Shown here in pieces: positions 8,693 through 17,040 of a stretch of DNA of 64,000 nucleotides; position 1 is the first letter of the stretch; each line of letters starts with the position of its first letter. The DNA is from Pseudomonas sp. ICMP22404. GTDB lineage: Bacteria; Pseudomonadota; Gammaproteobacteria; Pseudomonadales; Pseudomonadaceae. The stretch is taken from contig NZ_VCNG01000011.1 of assembly GCF_006227205.1 (NCBI RefSeq), positions 186,001 through 250,000 on the forward strand, in the 5' to 3' direction. Under the pieces are notes generated by a model, which was given only the letters and a program-made list of their open reading frames with translations, was not told the origin of the DNA and searched no databases. The translations under genes and the position numbers were made by a program.

Positions 8693-8800
8693 TGTGACAC
8701 TTACGCATCCCTTCGTTACCTGCGAAGGGAATACCCCTGATTAGAATCCATGCAGCGCAAGCCACAGACTTGCATGCATAACAACAAAAAAGGTACTCAG
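8693..8800 (+). promoter_or_regulatory. Promoter region of gtsA (copy B of a duplicated promoter)
   Basis: The blocks GTGACA, TCCCTTCGTTACCTGC, TGATTAGAATCC and AACAACAAAAAAGGTAC repeat those before the AGE-family gene. TTAGAAT is a plausible -10 element. Copy B also contains a short hairpin, CCCTTCGTTACCTGCGAAGGG. Confidence 0.55.
8780..8787 (+). promoter_or_regulatory. Crc/Hfq-type motif before gtsA
   Basis: AACAACAA, followed by AAAAAGG, matches AAYAAYAA and touches the ribosome binding site of the glucose-binding protein gene. Confidence 0.55.
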
Positions 8801-10087
8801 ATGAACGCGATTAATCGCCTCGCAGTTGCTGTTTCCATTGCCTCGTTGTTTCCCCTCAGTGCTTTTGCCGCCGACTCGAAAGGGACGGTTGAAGTGGTGC
8901 ATTGGTGGACTTCGGGCGGTGAGAAGGCGGCTGTTGATGTCCTGAAGGCCCAAGTCGAGAAGGACGGTTTTACCTGGAAAGACGGTGCCGTTGCCGGCGG
9001 TGGTGGTGCCACGGCCATGACCGTGCTGAAAAGCCGCGCGGTTGCCGGCAACCCGCCAGGCGTTGCCCAGATCAAGGGCCCGGACATCCAGGAATGGGCC
9101 TCCACCGGACTGCTCGACAGCGACGTCCTCAAGGACGTTTCCAAAGAAGAGAAGTGGGACTCCCTTCTCGACAAGAAAGTCTCCGATACCGTGAAGTACG
9201 ACGGTGATTACGTGGCCGTGCCGGTGAACATCCACCGCGTCAACTGGCTGTGGATCAACCCGGAAGTCTTCAAGAAAGCCGGCATCACGAAAAACCCGAC
9301 CACCCTCGAAGAGTTCTATGCCGCTGGCGACAAGCTGAAGGCCGCGGGCTTCATTCCGCTCGCCCACGGTGGCCAGCCTTGGCAGGACAGCACCGTGTTC
9401 GAAGCCGTGGTGCTGTCGGTCATGGGGGCTGATGGTTACAAGAAAGCGCTGGTCGACCTGGACAACGCTGCGCTGACCGGACCTGAGATGGTCAAGGCGC
9501 TGACCGAGCTGAAAAAAGTCGCAACCTATATGGATGAGGACGGCAAGGGCCAGGACTGGAACCTCGAGGCGGCCAAGGTCATCAACGGCAAGGCCGGCAT
9601 GCAGATCATGGGTGACTGGGCCAAGAGCGAGTGGACAGCGGCCAAGAAAGTCGCCGGCAAGGATTACGAATGCGTAGCCTTCCCGGGTACCGACAAAGCC
9701 TTCACCTACAACATCGACTCCCTGGCGGTGTTCAAGCAGAAAGACAAGGGCACTTCTGCTGGTCAGCAGGACATTGCCAAGGTCGTGCTGGGTGAGAACT
9801 TCCAGAAGGTCTTCAGCATCAACAAAGGTTCGATCCCGGTTCGTAATGACATGTTGAAGGACATGGGCAAGTACGGTTTCGACTCCTGTGCCCAGACCGC
9901 TGCCAAGGACTTCCTGGCCGATGCCACGACCGGCGGCTTGCAGCCGAGCATGGCGCACAACATGGCGACCACATTGGCGGTACAAGGCGCGTTCTTTGAC
10001 GTGGTGACCAACTACATCAACGACCCGAGTGCCAACCCTGCCGACACTGCCAAGAAACTCGGCGCTGCGGTCAAGTCCGCCAAGTAA
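8801..10087 (+). CDS. gtsA: Glucose ABC transporter substrate-binding protein
   Basis: This periplasmic sugar-binding protein of 428 residues is the capture component of the Gts glucose/mannose importer. The signal peptide covers residues 1-23, with likely cleavage after AFA, and the mature protein starts ADSKGTVEVVHWW. The fold is the family 1 extracellular solute-binding type. The start is the ATG at 8801 behind AAAAAAGGTAC; starting upstream would spoil the signal peptide. The permease genes follow after a REP-bearing gap of 173 bases, which may let the binding protein be made in excess. Confidence 0.94.
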   Translation: MNAINRLAVAVSIASLFPLSAFAADSKGTVEVVHWWTSGGEKAAVDVLKAQVEKDGFTWKDGAVAGGGGATAMTVLKSRAVAGNPPGVAQIKGPDIQEWASTGLLDSDVLKDVSKEEKWDSLLDKKVSDTVKYDGDYVAVPVNIHRVNWLWINPEVFKKAGITKNPTTLEEFYAAGDKLKAAGFIPLAHGGQPWQDSTVFEAVVLSVMGADGYKKALVDLDNAALTGPEMVKALTELKKVATYMDEDGKGQDWNLEAAKVINGKAGMQIMGDWAKSEWTAAKKVAGKDYECVAFPGTDKAFTYNIDSLAVFKQKDKGTSAGQQDIAKVVLGENFQKVFSINKGSIPVRNDMLKDMGKYGFDSCAQTAAKDFLADATTGGLQPSMAHNMATTLAVQGAFFDVVTNYINDPSANPADTAKKLGAAVKSAK

Positions 10088-10106
10088 CGGTTAATACCTG
10101 GATCCC

Positions 10107-10224
10107 TGGGAGCGAGCCTGTAGGAGCAAAGCTTGCTCGCGATGAACGATAACGCGGTCCGTCGAAAGACCGAGGCGTTTTCATCGCGAGCAAGCTCGGC
10201 TCCCACACAGGCGGCTCCCACAAG
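10107..10224. repeat. REP cluster inside the gts operon
   Basis: Several REP half units (GGAGCAAAGCTTGCTCGCGA, then the inverted form ending GCTCCCACA and an extra GGCTCCCACA) fill the space between gtsA and gtsB. A stable hairpin here could protect the gtsA message from 3' decay. Confidence 0.85.
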
Positions 10225-10260
10225 GGATGTCACTGTAGTTTTCAAGTAGTGGATTTCCCC

Positions 10261-11169
10261 ATGAGCTCTGTTGCTGTGTTCAGCAAAGCCTCGCCGTTCG
10301 ATGCACTGCAGCGCTGGCTTCCCAAACTGGTGCTGGCGCCCAGCATGTTCATCGTCCTGGTGGGCTTTTATGGCTACATCCTGTGGACGTTTGTTCTCTC
10401 GTTCACCAACTCGACGTTTCTGCCCTCCTACAAATGGGCCGGCCTGGCGCAATACGCTCGGTTGTTCGACAACGACCGCTGGTGGGTCGCGAGCAAGAAC
10501 CTCGCGGTGTTCGGTGGCATGTTCATTGGCATCACCCTGGTGATCGGCGTGCTGCTGGCGGTATTTCTCGACCAGCGTATCCGTCGTGAAGGCTTCATCC
10601 GCACCATTTACCTGTACCCGATGGCGCTCTCCATGATCGTGACCGGTACCGCCTGGAAATGGCTGCTCAACCCGGGCATGGGCCTGGACAAACTGCTGCG
10701 TGACTGGGGTTGGGAAGGCTTTCGCCTGGACTGGCTGATCGATCCGGATCGCGTGGTGTATTGCCTGGTGATCGCCGCCGTGTGGCAAGCCTCGGGCTTC
10801 ATCATGGCGATGTTCCTGGCCGGCCTGCGGGGTGTCGATCAATCGATCATCCGCGCTGCGCAGATCGATGGCGCGAGCATGCCCAGAATCTACTGGAAAG
10901 TGGTCCTGCCGAGTCTGCGTCCGGTGTTCTTCAGCGCCGTGATGATCCTGGCGCACATCGCGATCAAGAGTTTCGACCTGGTGGCGGCCATGACGGCCGG
11001 TGGCCCTGGCTATTCGTCCGACCTGCCCGCCATGTTCATGTATTCCTTCACCTTCAGCCGCGGCCAGATGGGCATGGGCTCGGCCAGTGCGATCCTGATG
11101 CTCGGTGCGATCCTCGCGATCATCGTGCCTTACCTGTATTCCGAGCTGAGGACCAAGCGTCATGACTAG
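10261..11169 (+). CDS. gtsB: Glucose ABC transporter permease (MalF-like)
   Basis: This 302-residue inner-membrane permease forms half of the Gts channel. Six membrane segments are visible, starting with PSMFIVLVGFYGYILWTFVL. The loop that contacts the ATPase reads near residue 200 (IRAAQIDGASMPRIYWKVVL, the EAA motif). The ATG at 10261 gives the usual N-terminus MSSVAVFSK; a GTG four codons upstream is also open. The ribosome binding site is weak, so expression may depend on read-through from gtsA. The end overlaps gtsC by eight bases. Confidence 0.93.
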   Translation: MSSVAVFSKASPFDALQRWLPKLVLAPSMFIVLVGFYGYILWTFVLSFTNSTFLPSYKWAGLAQYARLFDNDRWWVASKNLAVFGGMFIGITLVIGVLLAVFLDQRIRREGFIRTIYLYPMALSMIVTGTAWKWLLNPGMGLDKLLRDWGWEGFRLDWLIDPDRVVYCLVIAAVWQASGFIMAMFLAGLRGVDQSIIRAAQIDGASMPRIYWKVVLPSLRPVFFSAVMILAHIAIKSFDLVAAMTAGGPGYSSDLPAMFMYSFTFSRGQMGMGSASAILMLGAILAIIVPYLYSELRTKRHD

Positions 11170-12007
11170 TCTCGCCACCAAACCTGGCATCAGCCTGAGT
11201 CGCATCGCGATCTACACGGTGCTGATCCTCGCCGTACTGCTTTACCTGGTTCCGCTGGTGGTCATGCTGTTGACCAGCTTCAAGACCCCGGAAGATATCA
11301 GCACCGGTAACCTGTTGAGCTGGCCGACCGTGGTCAGCGGCATCGGCTGGGTCAAGGCCTGGGCAACGGTCAACGGTTACTTCTGGAACTCGATCAAGAT
11401 CACCGTTCCGGCAGTGCTGATTTCCACCGCTATCGGTGCACTGAACGGCTACGTCCTGTCGATGTGGCGCTTCCGCGGTTCGCAGCTGTTCTTCGGGCTG
11501 TTGCTGTTCGGCTGCTTCCTGCCGTTCCAGACCGTACTGCTGCCGGCCTCGTTCACCCTCGGCAAGATGGGCCTGGCCAGCACCACCACTGGCCTGGTGT
11601 TCGTGCACGTGGTGTACGGCCTGGCGTTTACCACGCTGTTCTTTCGCAACTACTACGTCAGCATCCCTGACGCGTTGGTGAAGGCGGCGCGCCTGGACGG
11701 TGCGGGTTTCTTCACCATCTTCCGCATGATCATCCTGCCGATGTCGACGCCAATCATCATGGTCTGCCTGATCTGGCAGTTCACGCAGATCTGGAACGAC
11801 TTCCTGTTCGGCGTGGTGTTCTCCAGCGGCGATTCGCAGCCCATCACGGTGGCGCTGAACAACCTGGTCAACACCAGCACCGGGGCCAAGGAATATAACG
11901 TTGATATGGCGGCGGCGATGATCGCCGGGCTGCCGACCCTGCTGGTCTATGTGGTCGCAGGCAAGTATTTCGTGCGCGGGCTGACGGCCGGCGCAGTCAA
12001 GGGGTAA
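11162..12007 (+). CDS. gtsC: Glucose ABC transporter permease (MalG-like)
   Basis: The second Gts permease has 281 residues and six membrane segments, beginning with YTVLILAVLLYLVPLVVMLL. The EAA-type contact loop (DALVKAARLDGAGFFTIFRM) lies near residue 180. It pairs with GtsB to form the channel driven by the downstream ATPase. The gene overlaps gtsB by eight bases and stops two bases before the ATPase gene, so the three are co-translated. Confidence 0.93.
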   Translation: MTSLATKPGISLSRIAIYTVLILAVLLYLVPLVVMLLTSFKTPEDISTGNLLSWPTVVSGIGWVKAWATVNGYFWNSIKITVPAVLISTAIGALNGYVLSMWRFRGSQLFFGLLLFGCFLPFQTVLLPASFTLGKMGLASTTTGLVFVHVVYGLAFTTLFFRNYYVSIPDALVKAARLDGAGFFTIFRMIILPMSTPIIMVCLIWQFTQIWNDFLFGVVFSSGDSQPITVALNNLVNTSTGAKEYNVDMAAAMIAGLPTLLVYVVAGKYFVRGLTAGAVKG

Positions 12008-12009
12008 TC

Positions 12010-13170
12010 ATGGCAACGCTTGAACTTCGCAATGTAAACAAGACCTACGGCGCCGGCTTGCCCGACACCCTGAAGAACATCGAACTGTCGATCAAGGACG
12101 GTGAGTTCCTGATCCTGGTCGGGCCTTCGGGCTGCGGCAAGTCGACCCTCATGAATTGCATCGCCGGCCTGGAAAACATCACTGGCGGCGCGATCATGAT
12201 CGGCGACCAGGACGTCAGCGGAATGAGCCCCAAGGATCGCGACATCGCCATGGTGTTCCAGTCCTATGCGCTCTACCCGACCATGAGCGTGCGCGAGAAT
12301 ATCGAATTCGGCCTGAAGATCCGCAAGATGCCGCAATCGGCCATCGACGAGGAAGTGGCCCGTGTCGCCAAGCTGTTGCAGATCGAACACCTGCTCAATC
12401 GCAAGCCCGGCCAGCTCTCCGGTGGCCAGCAGCAACGCGTGGCCATGGGCCGTGCCTTGGCGCGGCGGCCGAAGATCTACCTGTTTGACGAACCACTGTC
12501 CAACCTCGACGCCAAGCTGCGGGTCGAGATGCGCACCGAAATGAAACTGATGCACCAGCGCCTGAAGACCACCACGGTCTATGTGACCCACGATCAGATC
12601 GAGGCCATGACCCTGGGCGACAAAGTGGCGGTGATGAAGGACGGGATCATCCAGCAGTTCGGCACGCCGAAAGACATCTACACCAACCCGGCCAACCTGT
12701 TCGTGGCGAGCTTCATCGGTTCGCCGCCGATGAACTTCATTCCCCTGCGCCTGCAGCGCAAGGAAGGTCGCCTGGTGGCGCTGCTCGACAGTGGCCAGGC
12801 CCGTTGCGAGTTGCCGTTGGGCATGCAGGACGCCGGTCTGGAAGATCGCGAAGTGATTCTTGGCATGCGTCCGGAACAGATCGTACTGGCCGGCAGCGAG
12901 CCGAACGGTTTACCGACCATCCGTGCCGAAGTCCAGGTCACCGAGCCCACCGGCCCGGACACCCTGGTATTTGTCAGTCTAAATGACACCAAGGTTTGCT
13001 GCCGCCTGGCTCCGGACGCGGCTCCGCAGGCCGGTGAGACGATGACGCTTCAGTTTGATCCGCAAAAAGTATTACTATTTGATGCGCAGACGGGTGAGCG
13101 CCTGGGTGTGGCTGGTCAGACGCAAGCCGAAGGGCGCGCGCCGAACGTGGCGCAGTTCAAAGGCCGGTGA
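12010..13170 (+). CDS. gtsD: Glucose ABC transporter ATP-binding protein
   Basis: This 386-residue ATPase energises glucose import. Walker A is GPSGCGKST at about residues 38-46. The Q-loop is VFQSYALYP, the signature is LSGGQQQRVAMGRALA and Walker B is IYLFDEPLSNLD. The C-terminal 140 residues form the regulatory OB-fold domain of the UgpC/MalK/MsmK group. It is the last gene of the gtsBCD block. A REP cluster and a structured leader separate it from oprB. It is often annotated msmK or ugpC; the symbol gtsD follows the Pseudomonas literature. Confidence 0.92.
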   Translation: MATLELRNVNKTYGAGLPDTLKNIELSIKDGEFLILVGPSGCGKSTLMNCIAGLENITGGAIMIGDQDVSGMSPKDRDIAMVFQSYALYPTMSVRENIEFGLKIRKMPQSAIDEEVARVAKLLQIEHLLNRKPGQLSGGQQQRVAMGRALARRPKIYLFDEPLSNLDAKLRVEMRTEMKLMHQRLKTTTVYVTHDQIEAMTLGDKVAVMKDGIIQQFGTPKDIYTNPANLFVASFIGSPPMNFIPLRLQRKEGRLVALLDSGQARCELPLGMQDAGLEDREVILGMRPEQIVLAGSEPNGLPTIRAEVQVTEPTGPDTLVFVSLNDTKVCCRLAPDAAPQAGETMTLQFDPQKVLLFDAQTGERLGVAGQTQAEGRAPNVAQFKGR

Positions 13171-13192
13171 AGAGCAAATGTGAGAGTGAGCC

Positions 13193-13296
13193 TGTGGGAG
13201 CAAAGCTTGCTCGCGAAGAACGATAACGCGGTCATCCAAAGACCGAGGCGTTTTCATCGCGAGCAAGCTCATCTCCCACCCAGGCTCGCTCCCACA
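13193..13296. repeat. REP cluster between gtsD and oprB
   Basis: TGTGGGAGCAAAGCTTGCTC and inverted partners end near CTCGCTCCCACA. The AACGATAACGCGGTC...AAAGACCGAGGCGTTTTCATCGCG filler is nearly the same as in the gtsA-gtsB REP, so the two are recent copies of each other. Confidence 0.85.
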
Positions 13297-13306
13297 AAAA
13301 GAAGTA

Positions 13307-13334
13307 TGCGGTGGGTGGGGGACTGCCCACCGCA
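13307..13334 (+). promoter_or_regulatory. Hairpin in the oprB leader
   Basis: TGCGGTGGG and CCCACCGCA form a perfect 9-bp stem with a 10-base loop. There is no T-run after it, so it is not a simple terminator. It may stabilise or attenuate the oprB message. Confidence 0.45.
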
Positions 13335-13371
13335 ATCGTTGTAAACGGCGTTAGAAAAAATAAAAACAGTC

Positions 13372-13379
13372 AATAACAA
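13372..13379 (+). promoter_or_regulatory. Crc/Hfq-type motif before oprB
   Basis: AATAACAA fits AAYAAYAA and lies about 20 bases before the porin start codon, next to the ribosome binding site. Confidence 0.5.
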
Positions 13380-13398
13380 TAAGACGAGGAATGTAGGG

Positions 13399-14745
13399 AT
13401 GAAGAAGAAAAACAATGCCCAGCTTATCTGCCAGTTATCAGCCGTTGCGGCGATGATGCTGGCCGGTAGCGCACATGCTGCCGACGCGTTCAGCGCCGAC
13501 TCGCAGTGGATGACGGGTGACTGGGGTGGTGAACGGACCAAGCTGATCGAGCAGGGTATCGACATCAAGGCCGACTATGTCGGTGAAGTGGGTGGCAACC
13601 TGCATGGTGGCTACAACAACGACAAGACCGCGCGTTACTCCGACCAGTTCGGTCTGGGCGTGGCACTGGACCTGCAAAAGCTGTGGGGCTGGGATAACAC
13701 CCAGGCCAAGATCCAGCTGACCAACCGTAACGGCGAAAACATTTCCAACGACCGTGTCGGCGACCCGCGTGCCGGCACCTTGAGCTCCTCCCAGGAAGTC
13801 TACGGCCGTGGCCACATGGTCCGTCTGACCCAATTGTGGATCAAACACCAGTTCCTCGACGGCAAGCTGGACGTCAAGGCTGGTTACTTCGGCGAAGGCG
13901 AAGACTTCAACACCTTCCCTTGCGAATTCCAGAACCTGGCGTTCTGCGGCTCCCAAGTGGGTAACTGGGCCACCGGTATCTGGTACAACTGGCCAGTCAT
14001 GCAGGCTGCGCTGCGCGTGAAGTACAACATCACGCCTGAGTTCTACGCGCAGATCGGTGCCTACAACCAGAACCCTTCGCAGCTGGAACACGGCAACGGC
14101 TTCAAGCTCAGCGGCAGTGGTACCAAGGGCACCGTGATCCCGGTCGAGCTGGTCTGGTCGCCGAAGGTCAACAGCCTGCCGGGTGAATACCGTGTCGGTT
14201 ACTACAAGAGCACGGCCGATGCCAACGACGTCCGTGAAGACGACAATGGCGATGACGCCGCAACCACCCGCAATGCCTACCGCAGTCACAACAGCAAGCA
14301 CGGCTACTGGTTCGTGGCGCAGCAACAACTCACCACCCACAACGGTGACGCGTCCCGCGGCCTGAACATCGCAGCCAACGCGACTTTCCATGACAAGGAC
14401 ACCAACGTCGTCGACAACTACCAGTCGTTGATGTTCGTGTACAAGGGGCCGTTCGATGCCCGTCCTAAAGATGACATCGGCATCGGTTTCTCCCGTATCC
14501 ATGTCAACGAGGACGTGAAGAAAAACGCCGAACTGACCAACGCTGCCAATGGTGTGACCGATTACAACGACCCACTGTTCGCGCCGCTGCGTAGCACCGA
14601 GTACAACTACGAGCTCAACTACGGTGTTCACGTCACCAACTGGCTGACCGTACGTCCCAACCTGCAATACATCACCCACCCAGGTGGTGTGGATGAAGTG
14701 GACAACGCGCTGGTGGCCGGCCTGAAAATTCAGTCGGTGTTCTAA
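13399..14745 (+). CDS. oprB: OprB carbohydrate-selective porin
   Basis: This outer-membrane porin of 448 residues lets glucose and related sugars into the periplasm. The signal peptide is at residues 1-28, with cleavage after SAHA. The mature protein is rich in aromatic residues and short charged turns, as expected of a 16-strand barrel. It ends in VDNALVAGLKIQSVF, with a terminal phenylalanine needed for barrel assembly. It follows gtsABCD, so capture, transport and entry genes are together. A strong terminator follows. Confidence 0.94.
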   Translation: MKKKNNAQLICQLSAVAAMMLAGSAHAADAFSADSQWMTGDWGGERTKLIEQGIDIKADYVGEVGGNLHGGYNNDKTARYSDQFGLGVALDLQKLWGWDNTQAKIQLTNRNGENISNDRVGDPRAGTLSSSQEVYGRGHMVRLTQLWIKHQFLDGKLDVKAGYFGEGEDFNTFPCEFQNLAFCGSQVGNWATGIWYNWPVMQAALRVKYNITPEFYAQIGAYNQNPSQLEHGNGFKLSGSGTKGTVIPVELVWSPKVNSLPGEYRVGYYKSTADANDVREDDNGDDAATTRNAYRSHNSKHGYWFVAQQQLTTHNGDASRGLNIAANATFHDKDTNVVDNYQSLMFVYKGPFDARPKDDIGIGFSRIHVNEDVKKNAELTNAANGVTDYNDPLFAPLRSTEYNYELNYGVHVTNWLTVRPNLQYITHPGGVDEVDNALVAGLKIQSVF

Positions 14746-14783
14746 CGTTGTTGCGATAAGCTCCTCTCTATGTGCGCATATTT

Positions 14784-14813
14784 GCGGACGGCCAAGGCTG
14801 TCCGCTTTTTTTT
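14784..14813 (+). terminator. Terminator after oprB
   Basis: GCGGACGGC and GCTGTCCGC form a 9-bp stem (one G-U pair), followed by eight T residues. Confidence 0.88.
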
Positions 14814-14840
14814 GGGGTGTTCCCGCGTTGAGAGGTCATT

Positions 14841-14930
14841 TGTGGGAGCAAGGCTTGCCCGCGATGAAGCTGAATGCGGTTTGCCCAAGAACCGAGGTGC
14901 CTGTGTCGCGAGCAAGCTTTGCTCCCACAG
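14841..14930. repeat. Paired REP element
   Basis: TGTGGGAGCAAGGCTTGCCC and the inverted GCAAGCTTTGCTCCCACAG lie between oprB and the mutarotase gene. Confidence 0.85.
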
Positions 14931-14997
14931 CAGGCTCCCTCGCCATAGAAACGCGCTGTACCCGTTGAGTATTGAATGATTTCCAGGACCGCGGCCC

Positions 14998-15852
14998 ATG
15001 CATGAGCATCCGCTACAACGCTTTTTCAGATCCTTGCGCGAGCGCCCGGTGTTTGCGTGGGAGCGCTATCGGCAGCGCGATGTGCTGGTGATCGATCATC
15101 CGCTGTGCCAGGCGGTGTTCAGTCGCCAGGGCGCGCAGTTGCTGCACTTCCAGCCCCGTGGGCAGAAACCCTGGTTGTGGTGTGCGGCGAAATGGCCCCA
15201 GGTCGGGGCGATACGGGGTGGGGTGCCGGTGTGCTGGCCGTGGTATGGCCGTCATCCGAGCGAAAATGCCTGGCCGTCCCATGGTTGGGCGCGGCTGATC
15301 GACTGGAAGTTGCTGGACAGCCGCAGCGACGACGATGGCGTGCATTTGCATTGGCAATTGCAGTTGTGCGACTGGCAGGTGGACTTGCACGCGGACCTTG
15401 GCGAACGCATGGAGCTACGCTTGAGCACCGAGCATCAAGACAGCCTGCCGTGCCAGTTGAGCCAGGCTTTGCATGCCTATTGGCGTATTGGTGACGTCGG
15501 TGAGGTAGCGCTGTCTGGGCTTGAAGGCGCGCAAGGTTACGACCATCTGAACCGTGCGGTGTGCCAGCAGGAAGGCGAGTTGCGGGTCGAAGGCGGCTGC
15601 CAGCGAGTGTTCCAGCACGAAGGCGAATTGCAGCTCAAGGACCACGCCTGGCAGCGAGCGCTGTGCATCGATACCGGCGATAGCGCCGACACAGTGGTGT
15701 GGCATCCCGGTACCCGGCCGTTGCTGGGGGTGAGCTGGGATGAAGTCAGTGAGTTTGTCTGCGTCGAAGCGGCCAGCGGCGGCACCGACAGCCTGTGCCT
15801 GGCGCCAGGGGAGCGGGCGCACCTGAGTCTGCAGGCGCGGGTGGGGGCATAG
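14998..15852 (+). CDS. D-hexose-6-phosphate mutarotase
   Basis: This 284-residue aldose-1-epimerase-like protein (YeaD family) is expected to interconvert the alpha and beta anomers of glucose 6-phosphate. That would supply the beta form used by Zwf. The GH-type beta-sandwich fold is suggested by IRGGVPVCWPWYGRHP near residue 70 and SHGWARLIDWKL near residue 93. The glutamate near the C-terminus (SEFVCVEAASG) fits the catalytic glutamate of the family. It lies between oprB and hexR, consistent with a role in glucose 6-phosphate metabolism. The function is inferred from family and context. Confidence 0.86.
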   Translation: MHEHPLQRFFRSLRERPVFAWERYRQRDVLVIDHPLCQAVFSRQGAQLLHFQPRGQKPWLWCAAKWPQVGAIRGGVPVCWPWYGRHPSENAWPSHGWARLIDWKLLDSRSDDDGVHLHWQLQLCDWQVDLHADLGERMELRLSTEHQDSLPCQLSQALHAYWRIGDVGEVALSGLEGAQGYDHLNRAVCQQEGELRVEGGCQRVFQHEGELQLKDHAWQRALCIDTGDSADTVVWHPGTRPLLGVSWDEVSEFVCVEAASGGTDSLCLAPGERAHLSLQARVGA

Positions 15853-15880
15853 TCCAGGTACTCGGCGTTGCTGTTGGCCT

Positions 15881-15949
15881 CTTCGCGAGCAAGCCCGCTT
15901 CCACACGGTGAAATGCATTTCAAATGTGGGAGCGGGCTTGCTCGCGAAG
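15881..15949. repeat. Paired REP element
   Basis: CTTCGCGAGCAAGCCCGCTT and the inverted unit AGCGGGCTTGCTCGCGAAG lie between the convergent ends of the mutarotase gene and hexR. Confidence 0.85.
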
Positions 15950-15983
15950 ACTGACTAACGGACGCCAAAGCTCCTGAGCCGAA

Positions 15984-16853
15984 TCAGTTGAACTCATCCC
16001 CTACCGGATACCGGCTGGCATTCAGGCTTTCCTTGATCTTGCGCAGGTGCGGCTGGAAATCCACGCCCCGACGCAGGGTCATCCCAGTGGCGAGCACATC
16101 CAGCACGGTGAGCTGGATGATCCGCGAGGTCATCGGCATGTAGATGTCGGTGTCTTCGGGGAGCGGAATATTCAGGCTCAGGGTACTGGCCTTGGCCAGG
16201 GGAGAGTTTTCAGCGGTGAGGCCCAGTACCGAAGCGCCGTTTTCCCGGGCGATGCGGGCCACCTCCACCAATTCGCGGGTGCGGCCGGTGTAGGAAATGA
16301 TCACGAACAGCTCACCGGTGTGGGCCACCGACGCGATCATGCGCTGCATCAGCACGTCGGCATGGGCGGTCACTGCCAGGTTGAAGCGGAAAAACTTGTG
16401 CTGGGCGTCCAGCGCCACCGGGGCCGAGGCACCGAGGCCGAAGAAGTGGATCTGTCGAGCCTGGATCAGCAGGTCCACGGCACGGCTGATCAAATTTGGA
16501 TCAAGTGCCTGGCAGGCACTGTCCAATGAAGCAATGGCACTGCCAAAGATTTTCTGGGTGTAGGCTTCGGGGTTGTCGTCGGCCTCTACCGCACGGCTGA
16601 CATAAGCGGCGCCGCTGGCCAGGCTCTGGGCCAGTTGCAGCTTGAGCTCCGGGTAGCCGCTGACGCCGAACGAACGGCAGAAACGGTTGACCGTAGGCTC
16701 GCTGACCGACGCAGCCTGGGCGAGGGCGGCGATGCTGAAACGGGTGGCCTGCTGTGGGTTGAGCAGGATCACCTCGGCCACCTTGCGTTCTGCCTTGTTC
16801 AGGTCTTCAAGGCGACTCTGGATCTGCTCCAGTAAATTTCGCACGCGGTCCAT
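15984..16853 (-). CDS. hexR: HexR, KDPG-responsive repressor
   Basis: HexR is a 289-residue RpiR-family repressor of the glucose catabolism genes. The N-terminal helix-turn-helix is at about residues 30-60 (FSIAALAQAASVSEPTVNRF). The sugar-phosphate-binding SIS domain covers about residues 125-260, with FFGLGASAPVALDAQHKF and VIISYTGRTRE typical of it. It binds KDPG and then leaves DNA. It is divergent from zwf, and sites resembling its operator lie before zwf and between gap and edd. Confidence 0.95.
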   Translation of the reverse strand: MDRVRNLLEQIQSRLEDLNKAERKVAEVILLNPQQATRFSIAALAQAASVSEPTVNRFCRSFGVSGYPELKLQLAQSLASGAAYVSRAVEADDNPEAYTQKIFGSAIASLDSACQALDPNLISRAVDLLIQARQIHFFGLGASAPVALDAQHKFFRFNLAVTAHADVLMQRMIASVAHTGELFVIISYTGRTRELVEVARIARENGASVLGLTAENSPLAKASTLSLNIPLPEDTDIYMPMTSRIIQLTVLDVLATGMTLRRGVDFQPHLRKIKESLNASRYPVGDEFN

Positions 16854-16958
16854 AGAGGATTCCTAGAAAGACGGGTCTTTGATACGACCCTTTGCGGTGG
16901 CCTATCCTACTGATGGCTCCGACGGACCACCACTCGGAATCGGTATTTTCGGAAAATG

Positions 16959-16975
16959 TTGTGGTTATTACTACA
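16959..16975. promoter_or_regulatory. Candidate HexR operator before zwf
   Basis: TTGTGGTTATTACTACA contains the inverted repeat TGTGGT-TATT-ACTACA. It departs from TTGT-N7-ACAA by one base in the right arm (ACTA). It lies about 65 bases before zwf and 105 before hexR, so it may control both. Confidence 0.55.
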
Positions 16976-17040
16976 TTTTTCCTTGAGTGATGCCTTGAAA
17001 AAAGGTATTTGTAGCCTAACTTGATAAAAGAACAAACATC

